A stretch of 64,000 nt of DNA. Origin: Methylophaga sulfidovorans. Lineage in GTDB: Bacteria > Pseudomonadota > Gammaproteobacteria > Nitrosococcales > Methylophagaceae. The stretch's first letter is position 1. Each line of letters begins with the position of its first letter. Both the position numbers and the translations under genes were made by a program. The stretch is from contig NZ_FOSH01000006.1 in NCBI RefSeq assembly GCF_900114205.1, forward strand, positions 1-64,000. The letters are read 5' to 3'. The notes under the pieces are model-generated. The model was not told the origin of the DNA, ran no database searches, and saw only the letters and a list, made by a program, of their open reading frames with translations. Below are positions 28,476-37,447 of this stretch, piece by piece.

Positions 28476-28908
28476 AAATCAACTAACTCACTTGTTTTAT
28501 GCAAAGCTTAAATAAGCTTCTGAAAAAATATGACTCATAACAACAGCTCAGCCGAAGGTATTTCTATTGTCTTGTTGGAAGATGTACCTGATTCAATGCG
28601 CAGTGAAATGAAGAAAGTGAACTAGACATTTATTATCGTTCCAGCATTACCAAAAAGAGGCAGAAATACTGCCCCTTTTTTATGTTGAAATGAATGAGTG
28701 CAATACCTATGCATTAAAGGCTTGTCTGTATCAGAGTGCCTTTTTAAGTCAATATGATGTACTTGTTCGCAGTGATAGTTCGGCGTTTACATTAAAATCA
28801 CTTACATAATTAAATTACTACATAAGCTAAGTAACGCAGTAATATGAACTAGGGTATTCACAAATCAGCTTAAGGATGGGACTTTGTTTGTAGATGGGGT
28901 AAACAGCG
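28476..28908. other. Spacer with a possible 31-residue ORF and a terminator-like hairpin
   Basis: An ATG at 28530 opens a 31-codon frame ending TAG at 28623-28625 (MTHNNSSAEG... ending MKKVN). It has no clear ribosome site. It is followed at 28652-28680 by a stem AAAAAGAGGCAG / CTGCCCCTTTTT with one mismatch, an intrinsic-terminator form. The two together hint at a small transcript, coding or not. The remaining 230 bases show nothing beyond A/T-rich sequence before the next gene. Confidence 0.35.
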
Positions 28909-31260
28909 ATGTTTGTAAGACCATTTAAATTAAGCAGGAGGCTAAGAGCGCTAACAGCAAGAACACGTTTGGAATTGTTTTTGTTTACTCTGCTGATTTC
29001 TATTGGTATTGGTACCAGTCTGATTTTCTTTAAACATCATCTTGAGCACATTAATACTGAAGTATCTGAAACGCATGAGACGACGGTTAAACTGTTTAGA
29101 CAATTCCTCAAGGCTGACGCTGCAGGGCTAGCAAGAGCGATTACTGCACTTTCCAGTAACGAAAAATTACTCAAGAATATGCAGTCTGGTCAACGCGATA
29201 AGATGTATGCTGAATTTGCAGACGATTTTGAACGCTTAAAAAAACAAACAAAAATTACCCACGCCTATTTTATTGACCCCAATGGCAATGTGACGTTGAG
29301 AGCACATAAGCCTGAACAGTTTGGGGACAATTTATCTCGCACTACCTATCTTAAATCGGCCTCGACACAGAAACTTGCCTGCGGTATTGAAATGGGCAAG
29401 AATTTTTACTCTCTCAGGTGTGTTCAACCAGTTTATCTCGGAAAGCAGCAGGAATTCATTGGTTATATTGAGCTAGCCGAAGAAATAGACCATATCTTTG
29501 AGCAATTAAAGGAAGCCACGGGAAATGACTTTGCCATTTTATTAGTGGATGGCTTTATTACATTCAGCGAGGCTACTGTTACAGGTCAGGAGTTTGGTCA
29601 TTACCAGCTACTATATTCCACCAATACCGTTCTGATGGACACTCTTTTGCCCAAAGTGAATCTGGATGCTGGGTTTATATCTACAACGAATAATTTCATT
29701 ACATTTCAAAACTAGAACTACGGTGTTGGTGTCAGCCCGTTTGAAGATATTACCGGGCAGATATCCGGAGTATTAGTATCGGTAGAGAATATTAGCCAGA
29801 TCTATAAAAGTGCTGTACATGAGTTATGGATCAATATAGTGGGTGCATTGCTTATTATTTTGGTTACAGTTGTCTTGTTTACCATAGCTATTAAACGTGC
29901 TTTTAGTGCTATGGAATATGCCTTGGATGAACGTACTCGTCAGATTGAGTTTATGGCGCTACATGATGATCTTACCCAACTCCCTAATCGTGCCATGTTC
30001 TGCAAAATGGTTCAGCAACAGATTAGAGAATGTAAACGCTATCAACGCATTTTTTCGATGTTATTTATCGACCTCGACGGGTTTAAAGCGGTAAACGATA
30101 ATTTAGGTCATGATGCTGGGGATGAGTTACTCAAGCAAGTGGCCAAGCGAATAAATACAAGCATTCGAGACAGTGACATTGCCAGTCGATTAGGTGGCGA
30201 TGAATTTGTTGTTTTGCTGCCAGAAGTCTCTGGCGTCGAAGAGCATAAACATGTTGATGTGATTGCAGGACGTATTTTAAATACGATTGCCGAAGCCTTT
30301 GAGATCAATGGGCAAGTTATACATATTACTGCCAGCATTGGTATCAGTTGTTATCCGGAACATGGTGATAACGAAGATGAGCTTACTAAACATGCTGATG
30401 CCGCCATGTATGCAGCAAAAGAGTCAGGCAAAAATAGTATTCAACGCTATTCAGCAGAGCTCCACAGACAGTCTTTTGAGCGCAGAGTGCTGGAAGCAGA
30501 CTTAAATAATGCATTACATAACCATGAATTTGAGATGTTCTACCAGGCCAAACTGGATTCACAGAGTGTTGAAGTTATCGGTATGGAAGCGTTAATTCGC
30601 TGGCATCATCCTAATTTGGGATTGGTTGAACCGAATGATTTTATAGGTATCGCAGAAGATACCGGGCTGATTATTCCCATCGGCAAGTGGGTAATGGAAA
30701 CGGCTTGTCGCCAGAATATGCAATGATGGGAAAACGGTAATAAATTATTACCGATTGCGGTTAACTTATCACCTAAACAATTTAAAGATGAACATCTATT
30801 GGAAGATATTCTTAGAATACTGTCCGAAACCGGCATGCCTGCTCAGTATTTAGTTATTGAAATTACTGAACGCGTAGTGGTTGAAGATGCTGTGGAAGCT
30901 AATAGGGTTCTCAGGGCATTGAAAGAACTTGGTGTCGGATTAGCAATTGATGATTTAGGTGTGGGCTATTCATCATTTAGTAGTTTAGAAATTTTTCCGG
31001 TAGACAGTATCAAGATTGATCGTTCATTCATTCATGGGCTGCCTGAAAATCAGAGCAATAGTGCAATCACCGAAGCGATCCTTAACATGGCCGACCGGTT
31101 AGGATTTAATGTCATTGCTGAAGGTGTTGAAACCAGTGGGCAACTTGAGTTTTTAAGAAAATATCAATGTCCTCAACTCCAAGGACTTTATTTTAATAAA
31201 CCTATGCCAGCAGAAGAGTTTGAGAAATACCTGAATGACAAAAAACAGATATCAGATTGA
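28909..31260 (+). pseudogene. GGDEF-EAL protein with Cache-type sensor, interrupted by two in-frame stops
   Basis: One continuous reading frame of 784 codons broken by TAG at 29713-29715 and TGA at 30724-30726, with no frameshift. Codons 1-268 encode TM1 (about 22-44) and an extracellular double-Cache-like sensor. After the TAG come NYGVGVSPFED, TM2 (about 305-330) and a GGDEF domain with intact LGGDEFVV. An EAL domain follows with EALIRW; it is cut by the TGA just before a Trp codon and continues as WENGNKLLPIAVNLSPKQF to the end, with DDLGVGYSS and EGVE. All catalytic signatures survive, so decay is recent, unless the stops are read through. Independent expression of the pieces from internal starts is possible but unlikely. 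Confidence 0.88.
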
Positions 31261-31290
31261 TGACTGTGATTTTTGCAAATAAAGATATTG

Positions 31291-31321
31291 GGCCTCTCAC
31301 CAAAATTGTGATGAGAGGCCG
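31291..31321. terminator. Hairpin between convergent GGDEF-EAL and matrixin genes
   Basis: GGCCTCTCA (31291-31299) pairs perfectly with TGAGAGGCC (31312-31320). There is no strong T-run on either side, so it may be a weak bidirectional terminator or mRNA end structure. Confidence 0.55.
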
Positions 31322-31329
31322 ATTTAGAC

Positions 31330-32037
31330 TTAATTGTAATGAGGTGTTTTTCTTCTTATTCCACACAAGCCAATCAAGGCTGAGCCTAATAACCAGAATG
31401 CAGCAGGAACAGGTACTGCGGAAATATTAGCACCATAGAGGTATTGAATACCGGCGATATCATCAGGCTGGAGACCACTTAATGAAGGATTGTAATAAGG
31501 TCCCATTACGGATTTAGATGCATCGGAGTGGCCCAAACCTAGTGAATGACCAATTTCATGTAAGGCCACCCAGAAAATACTGATTCCATCGACCAGGTTA
31601 TCGATAGCCCATGTTTCTGATGTATCAAAATGGATGTCACCGGCGGCAGAATAGTTGTTGCTTGGATAATAAGCATGTGCTAATACATGACTTTTACCAT
31701 CAATGGATTCACCACCAATTCGGATATCACCTGAGTTGGTTGTTGCATTAAACTCTGCGCCATCATCCGCTACTTCTTCAAAGTGAAGGTTAGCGACACT
31801 GCTCCATGCATTAAAGGCTTTTTTGATTTGCTCTTGAAAGCCTGAGGGCATAAAACTATCGAGTGAGCTGCATGTAGCTGTATCACATGTCTGACCACCT
31901 GTCATAAAGCTATAACTGACTGTGGCTCCGGTGCCAAATGTAGGGTCACCCCATTTTTTACCGTGGACCGTATATGCATGCGCAGTTGAGAAGAAAAATA
32001 AACAGAGTATAAAAGAAAAAGTTTTCACTGAAGTCAT
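31330..32037 (-). CDS. Matrixin-type zinc metalloprotease with PEP-CTERM-like tail
   Basis: 235 residues. Signal peptide at the N-terminus (cleavage near AHA, about 21). The body carries the metzincin zinc site HEIGHSLGLGH (near 162-172) followed by Asp, and a downstream SVMGPYY that supplies the Met-turn. This fits the M10 matrixin family. The last 25 residues are VPVPAAFWLLGSALIGLCGIRRK, the PEP-CTERM pattern: short Pro motif, hydrophobic helix, basic end. PEP-CTERM proteins are processed by exosortase and exported with exopolysaccharide, so an xrt/epsH locus should exist elsewhere. Single gene. Confidence 0.88.
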   Translation of the reverse strand: MTSVKTFSFILCLFFFSTAHAYTVHGKKWGDPTFGTGATVSYSFMTGGQTCDTATCSSLDSFMPSGFQEQIKKAFNAWSSVANLHFEEVADDGAEFNATTNSGDIRIGGESIDGKSHVLAHAYYPSNNYSAAGDIHFDTSETWAIDNLVDGISIFWVALHEIGHSLGLGHSDASKSVMGPYYNPSLSGLQPDDIAGIQYLYGANISAVPVPAAFWLLGSALIGLCGIRRKTPHYN

Positions 32038-32150
32038 CCTTGTCTTAAGTTATCTATTACATTAGCTTGTTTAGCTAATGTGAAATTTATCACATTTTAG
32101 TCCCATTAGGATGTAAAAAACGGCAGATTAATGAATAAATATTCACAGTT

Positions 32151-32459
32151 ATGACCAGTAATGAACTCGATAAAATGATATGGCAAACCGTTGCCAGCAT
32201 CCCTTTTGGTAAAGTCATGACCTATGGGCAAATTGCGCTTAGCTGTGGTTACCCCGGCTATGCGCGCTATGTGGGAACCGTGCTAAAGAAATTACCTGCT
32301 GACACAGAATTACCCTGGCATCGCGTTATTAATGCACAAGGCCGATCTTCCTTTCCTGAGGGTAGCGATAAATATCAGGACCAGCTACAAAGGCTGAGGG
32401 CAGAAGCTATTGTGATAAATAATGGAAAAATAGCCTTATCGATTTATCAGCATCAGTAG
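32151..32459 (+). CDS. Alkyltransferase-like (ATL/YbaZ-type) DNA-repair protein
   Basis: 102 residues of the MGMT C-terminal fold: VASIPFGKVMTYGQIA, the Arg-finger region ARYVGTVLKKLP and PWHRVINAQGR. The active-site Cys of PCHR in O6-alkylguanine methyltransferases is Trp here, which is the defining change of ATL proteins. These bind O6-alkylguanine and hand it to nucleotide-excision repair instead of repairing it. Useful in an organism producing reactive C1 compounds, although the link is inference. No strong Shine-Dalgarno. Confidence 0.9.
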   Translation: MTSNELDKMIWQTVASIPFGKVMTYGQIALSCGYPGYARYVGTVLKKLPADTELPWHRVINAQGRSSFPEGSDKYQDQLQRLRAEAIVINNGKIALSIYQHQ

Positions 32460-32565
32460 TCAATAGTTCTTATCTGGGGATTGGCATGCCAGATATTTAT
32501 TGATAAGACTATTTATGGCGTGAAGTGTCACTGATACCATATGTGTTTAAATTTCTGAGAACACC

Positions 32566-33456
32566 ATGCAAGGTCTAATCTTAGCCATTCTGGCTTATAC
32601 CATCTGGGGTCTTTTTCCACTCTTTTTCAGCTACCTGAGCCATGTGTCACCTATTGAAGTCACGGCGCACCGGATTATCTGGTCATTGGTAGCAACCTTA
32701 ACCGTGGGCCTGGCTTTAAAACGTGGTAAGCATTTATGGGAAGCCTTACATAATAAAACGACCTTACTATGGCTTGGTGCCTCAGCGGTGTTCATTGCAA
32801 TTAACTGGCTGGTATATATCTGGGCCGTTGGACAACACCGTGTGCTCGAGGCCAGTTTAGGCTACTTCATCATGCCTTTGGTCAGCTTGTTGATGGGAAG
32901 GTTATTATTAAAAGAGTCGCTGCATCCATTGCAGGCCATTGCTGGTGGTATTGCCTTCCTGGCAGTGCTTTGGGAGCTATGGTCGTTTGGCAGCTTACCG
33001 TGGGTTGGTGTTGTGCTGTCATTTGCCTTTGCCTTCTATGGTCTTATCCGCAAAATTCATCCGATTGATGGTATTAACGGACTGACAATAGAAGCCTTGT
33101 GGTTAATGCCTTTTGTTATATTGTGGATTGGCTGGCAGGCAAATTCTGGCGAGTCAATATTACAATTCGGTCATGACACAACGACAACTGTCTTGTTAAT
33201 TAGCTCTGGTTTTCTGACGGCATTACCTTTGGTTTTATTTGCCATGGCAACACGACGTATCAACTTGTCGATTGTTGGTTTTATTATGTATCTCAATCCG
33301 ACCATACAATTTCTGATCGGTGTGTATGTCCTCGATGAGCATTTTCCTCAAGCCCGCCTGGTCACGTTTATTCTTGTCTGGTTAGCAATGCTGTTGTTTA
33401 TGCTCGGCATGTGGCAGCAACAAAAACAGAAGCAAGCTGCGATTAAAACTGACTAA
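32566..33456 (+). CDS. rarD: RarD-type EamA-family transporter
   Basis: 296-residue inner-membrane protein with about ten transmembrane helices of the EamA (DMT) family. The opening GLILAILAYTIWGLFPLFF, the EVTAHRIIWS segment and the VYVLDEHFP region are characteristic of RarD, originally linked to chloramphenicol sensitivity. The physiological substrate is uncertain. A decayed homologous fragment lies at about 41530-41620 in the same orientation. Confidence 0.9.
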   Translation: MQGLILAILAYTIWGLFPLFFSYLSHVSPIEVTAHRIIWSLVATLTVGLALKRGKHLWEALHNKTTLLWLGASAVFIAINWLVYIWAVGQHRVLEASLGYFIMPLVSLLMGRLLLKESLHPLQAIAGGIAFLAVLWELWSFGSLPWVGVVLSFAFAFYGLIRKIHPIDGINGLTIEALWLMPFVILWIGWQANSGESILQFGHDTTTTVLLISSGFLTALPLVLFAMATRRINLSIVGFIMYLNPTIQFLIGVYVLDEHFPQARLVTFILVWLAMLLFMLGMWQQQKQKQAAIKTD

Positions 33457-34054
33457 CACGGTTTTTTTCTCTGGTTTTTTCCTGCTCCACTAGACACTCT
33501 TTACTCAAAGCTGACTGGATTTGCTATAACTCACTGTCAAGTACAGCCATGACACGATGTTATATCGTTTGTGGCCCTTTCTGATGCTCAGCTGACGTAT
33601 CTTTACCTAGAGTATTTTTTCATTTCAAGTCTCTCATAGCTTCATTGATAGAAAGCGTCATCATTGCCATGATTTTAATTTCAGTACAAAGCTCAGGCAT
33701 ATTTATTCAACTGTGCAAGTCGACATCTATCAACAGGTAATTTGCCAGCCTGACTGCCAAAATCTGCGTCTTAATTATTGCCTGCGGACCGACTTTTTTC
33801 TTGAAAAAGTCAGTCTTAACAATACTTTACACTTTAATTGGGTAATGATGTGGCTTTATTAATCAAAGGCTTACATTGACGCTGTCAGGACTTTTTAATG
33901 CCTTCCTCATTCTTTGCAACATTGCTTATTTTGCCATTGTCGTAGCTTTAACCGCACAAGCAATGTGATTAATTTGCCTGAGCATAACTTCTAGCTTGAG
34001 TTAATTTTAACGCTATAGGACGCAATCAAGACCATAAGCGTGATGGAGAAAAAA
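33457..34054. other. 598-bp non-coding spacer before the Bat operon
   Basis: No gene is supported. The start is pyrimidine-rich (T-runs after rarD). A hairpin GACTTTTT / AAAAAGTC occurs at 33791-33811. The Bat operon promoter presumably lies in the last 150 bases, but I see no convincing -35/-10 pair. Confidence 0.35.
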
Positions 34055-35053
34055 ATGAATAATACGTTGATGAAACCAATGGGTATCGCCAATGCGGGTG
34101 ATGAAATGTTCCAAATGATAGAACAGAATGTGTCCTCTCAGCTTATAGGTCAGAAAGAGTTAGTTCGATCCATGATGATTTGCTTGTTGTGTGATGGTCA
34201 TTTATTGATTGAAGGTTTACCCGGATTAGCTAAAACAACAGCAGCAAAAACGTTTGCATCGGCTTTTGAAGGCGAGTTTATGAGAATTCAGTTCACACCG
34301 GATTTATTGCCTTCCGATCTCATTGGTACAGATATCTTTTTACAGGAGCAGGGGCGGTTTGAATTTCGAAAAGGGCCTCTTTTCAATCATATTGTATTAG
34401 CTGATGAAATTAATCGTGCACCGGCAAAAGTACAATCTGCTTTATTAGAAGCCATGGGTGAAAAACAAATCTCAATTGGTTTGGAAAGACACGAGTTACC
34501 CGATCTGTTTATGGTGATGGCAACTCAAAACCCCATTGAGCAGGAAGGCACTTATCGTTTACCAGAAGCACAACTCGATCGTTTTTTACTGCACGTTAAT
34601 GTGGGATATCCCAGCCATAATGAAGAACTGCAGATTATTGAACTCGACGAAAAGCGTCACCAGCCCACAAGTGCTGATAAACCTTTGCCACATATTAATC
34701 AGGAGGCGATTTTTGCGGCACGGCAGAGAGTTAAACAAACTTATATAGACGAAAAGCTCAAGCATTATATTGTTTCACTGATTAATGCGACACGTGAGCC
34801 ACAGAAGTACAGTGACAAGCTGGCTTCCTGGTTACATGTGGGAGCCTCACCAAGGGCAACATTAGGTGTGGTTAATGTTGCAAAGGCAATTGCTTATTTA
34901 GAAGGGGATGACTATGTGACGCCGTCTCATATTCAAGAAGCTGTGCCAAATGTATTACGCCACCGGATTGTTGAAGCTTTTGAAGCAGAAGCGGAGGGCA
35001 TTTCACGGGATCAGATCATTCGTCATCTTCTTGAAGTGGTTGCATTACCGTAA
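34055..35053 (+). CDS. MoxR-family AAA+ ATPase (Bat operon)
   Basis: About 332 residues from the ATG at 34055 (GGAG five to six bases upstream); GTG at 34040 and ATG at 34043 are alternatives. Walker A-like GLPGLAKTTAAK, Walker B VLADEINRAPAKVQSALLEAM, sensor ATQNPIEQEGTYRLPEAQLDRF and a C-terminal lid with SPRATLGVVNVAKA are all typical MoxR. Such ATPases work with VWA-domain proteins as chaperone-like machines, and the VWA proteins follow in the same operon. Its stop is ten bases before the DUF58 gene. Confidence 0.93.
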   Translation: MNNTLMKPMGIANAGDEMFQMIEQNVSSQLIGQKELVRSMMICLLCDGHLLIEGLPGLAKTTAAKTFASAFEGEFMRIQFTPDLLPSDLIGTDIFLQEQGRFEFRKGPLFNHIVLADEINRAPAKVQSALLEAMGEKQISIGLERHELPDLFMVMATQNPIEQEGTYRLPEAQLDRFLLHVNVGYPSHNEELQIIELDEKRHQPTSADKPLPHINQEAIFAARQRVKQTYIDEKLKHYIVSLINATREPQKYSDKLASWLHVGASPRATLGVVNVAKAIAYLEGDDYVTPSHIQEAVPNVLRHRIVEAFEAEAEGISRDQIIRHLLEVVALP

Positions 35054-35062
35054 GGGCTCATC

Positions 35063-35968
35063 ATGTTGTATCCGGATTTTAATGAATTATTACAGTACGG
35101 AAATCGTACTGATAAATGGGATATCAATTCAAAGCGGCCGGTACTTTCTAATGTGGCTGGTCAGTCTCATTCACCTTTTCGAGGTCAGGGGCTGGAATTT
35201 GAAGAAGTCCGTGAATATGTTCATGGTGATGATATTAGAAACATAGACTGGCGTGTTACAGCACGAACAGGAAAACCGCATTTAAAACTGTTTTCTGAAG
35301 AGCGTGAGCGTAGCGTGATGGTCTGTGTTGATGTTAATCACACGATGAAGTTTGGTACTAAAAATACCTTTAAATCAATTCAGGCTGCCCGTGCTGCAGC
35401 ATTATTAACATGGTCAGCCATTGCCAGTCACAATCGGGTTGGCAGTGCTTTCTTTGGCAATGTTCCTGGCGGAATGGCATTTGTAGATCCATCACGCTCT
35501 CGCCGCGCCTTATGGCGAACACTAAAGCAACTTTGTGATCACACCATTTATTATCAGGAGTCGGTATCGTTATCAAATCACCTGCAATACCTAAATAAGG
35601 CCGTTCCTTCAGGTGCATTAGTTTTTATCATCAGTGATTTTATGACGATTGATGACTCGTTAAAAAAACGATTGGCAAATCTTCATCGTCATGCTGATGT
35701 TGTGCTGATTTCAATTAATGATCCTGCAGAAGCATGGTTACCCTCAATTGGCGATATCAAACTCAGTGATGATCATCAATCCACAAAAATTGATAGTCAT
35801 GATGCCACGGGAGGGGAGCGTTACCATCAACACTGGCAGCAAAATAGACAAGCCTTGAAAACGATTGTTCAAAGCCTTGGTTTAAGCTGGATAAAGTTAT
35901 TCACTCCTGATGATGTACGTTCTGTATTACGTCAAGAAATCAAACGGTTAGCTAGAAAACGAGCTTAA
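35063..35968 (+). CDS. DUF58 domain protein (Bat operon)
   Basis: 301 residues. The DUF58 signature is clear: RGQGLEFEEVREYVHGDDIRNIDW near 52-75, then TGKPHLKLFSEERERSVMVCVDVN, where a VWA-like MIDAS fold begins. It regularly partners MoxR ATPases and links them to VWA proteins. Soluble, no membrane segment. Second gene of the operon, with its stop 4 bases before the next start. Confidence 0.92.
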   Translation: MLYPDFNELLQYGNRTDKWDINSKRPVLSNVAGQSHSPFRGQGLEFEEVREYVHGDDIRNIDWRVTARTGKPHLKLFSEERERSVMVCVDVNHTMKFGTKNTFKSIQAARAAALLTWSAIASHNRVGSAFFGNVPGGMAFVDPSRSRRALWRTLKQLCDHTIYYQESVSLSNHLQYLNKAVPSGALVFIISDFMTIDDSLKKRLANLHRHADVVLISINDPAEAWLPSIGDIKLSDDHQSTKIDSHDATGGERYHQHWQQNRQALKTIVQSLGLSWIKLFTPDDVRSVLRQEIKRLARKRA

Positions 35969-35972
35969 CATT

Positions 35973-36434
35973 ATGCAAAACGATCTACTCTCCCAACTTC
36001 ATGATATTCATGCAATTGATACGGTTGACTGGTGGCCTCTGGCAATCGGCTGGTGGTTACTCATCGCTTTGATTATGGCAACACTTGTGTGTGTGTACGG
36101 GATCGCTATTTATAAAAAACGTCAGGCTCAACGCTGGCAAAAACAGGCTGATGCCATTTTACAAGATGTAGAAAATGAGGCTGATCCCCAAAAAAAAGCA
36201 CAAGCGTTATCAGAATTATTACGCCGCTTGGCCATTCAGAAATACGGTCGAGAAAGCTGTGCTGGATTATACGGGGAAAAGTGGTTGCAGTGGTTAAGCG
36301 AACATGACCCGGCTAATTTTGATTGGCAAGCACATGGTCAATTGTTACTAAACGCTCTCTATGCTCCCCAAACGAGTCTAGTTGAAAATGAATTTACTCC
36401 AATGCTTAAAGCGACAAAAAAATGGATCAAGTGA
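35973..36434 (+). CDS. DUF4381 membrane protein (Bat operon)
   Basis: 153 residues with one transmembrane helix (about 22-45, WPLAIGWWLLIALIMATLVC) preceded by LHDIHAIDTVDWWP, the usual DUF4381 start. A cytoplasmic helical tail follows. Its 3' end overlaps the VWA gene start by 13 bases. Probably a scaffold for the MoxR-VWA assembly; direct function is unknown. Confidence 0.87.
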   Translation: MQNDLLSQLHDIHAIDTVDWWPLAIGWWLLIALIMATLVCVYGIAIYKKRQAQRWQKQADAILQDVENEADPQKKAQALSELLRRLAIQKYGRESCAGLYGEKWLQWLSEHDPANFDWQAHGQLLLNALYAPQTSLVENEFTPMLKATKKWIK

Positions 36435-37447
36435 ATTTTATTTTTGATTGGCCGTGGATGTTATTGCTGTTACCGCTGCCACTGTTGTTTCGTTGGTTAA
36501 TGCCAGCGAAACATGTTGAACACACAGTGCCAACCGTACATTTCCCTTATATATCACGTATCCGGGAGGCATTTTCATCGGCACCAGGCGGACACGATAA
36601 TCGCCAAAAACGTTTACCCATGATCATGCTGGGTTTGTTATGGCTGTGTCTTGTATTGGCAATGATGCGTCCTCAATGGGTACATCAGATAGTCAGTATC
36701 GACAATAAAGGTTATGACATTATGTTAGCTGTTGATTTATCCGGTTCAATGAGAGCGTTGGATTTCTCAACAGCAACTGAGCGACTGAATCGACTGGATG
36801 TTGCCAAGCAAGTAGTACAGGCTTTTGTTAAGGATCGACAGTCAGATCGTGTTGGATTAGTTCTGTTTGGTGATCATGCTTATCAATACTCACCTTTGAC
36901 CAAAGATACTCAATCCGTTAGCCAAATGTTGAATGAAACCGTAGTAAGTATGGCTGGAGATGGTACTGCAATTGGTGATGCGCTAGGAATTGCAGTGAAA
37001 GGATTACGTCATCGTCCAGAAAATTCTCGCATCATTATCTTACTAACGGATGGTGAGGATACAGCCAGTTCTCTTCCTCCTAAACAAGCGATTGATTTAG
37101 CTAAACAATATAACATCAAGATCTACACCATCGGCATTGGTCATAATGGCCTTGTGCCCTATCCAGACCAATACGGTCGAATTATCAATGTACAAATGTC
37201 ATTAGATGAAAAACTGCTGAAGCAAATAGCCAGTGAAACGGGTGGACACTATTTCCATGCGGATAACCGTGAAAAACTACAACAGGTTTACCATGACATC
37301 GATCAGCTCGAAAAAACGAAAGCAGAATCCCGCCATTTTTTGATTGAAAAACCACTTTATCGTTACCCCTTATTCCTGGCTTTAATGTGTTTGTTGATCT
37401 TGTTAGTTATGCCAATGATGGTAAGAAGGAAAGTCGATGCTATCTAA
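36422..37447 (+). CDS. VWA-domain protein BatA-like
   Basis: 341 residues. Two N-terminal membrane helices (about 6-22 and 60-80), then a VWA domain with complete MIDAS DLSGSMRA (near 101), a Thr around 177 (GDGTAIGDALG) and LLTDGEDT. A final transmembrane helix lies near 315-335. This is the topology of BatA in Bacteroides and spirochaete aerotolerance operons. The end overlaps the next VWA gene by 11 bases. Confidence 0.9.
   Translation: MDQVNFIFDWPWMLLLLPLPLLFRWLMPAKHVEHTVPTVHFPYISRIREAFSSAPGGHDNRQKRLPMIMLGLLWLCLVLAMMRPQWVHQIVSIDNKGYDIMLAVDLSGSMRALDFSTATERLNRLDVAKQVVQAFVKDRQSDRVGLVLFGDHAYQYSPLTKDTQSVSQMLNETVVSMAGDGTAIGDALGIAVKGLRHRPENSRIIILLTDGEDTASSLPPKQAIDLAKQYNIKIYTIGIGHNGLVPYPDQYGRIINVQMSLDEKLLKQIASETGGHYFHADNREKLQQVYHDIDQLEKTKAESRHFLIEKPLYRYPLFLALMCLLILLVMPMMVRRKVDAI

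Noticed and set aside
29713-29715. TAG as a pyrrolysine codon
   Set aside because: The gene is a c-di-GMP enzyme, a second stop (TGA) also interrupts it, and no pyl gene is visible in the window; Pyl is known from methylamine methyltransferases, which are absent here.
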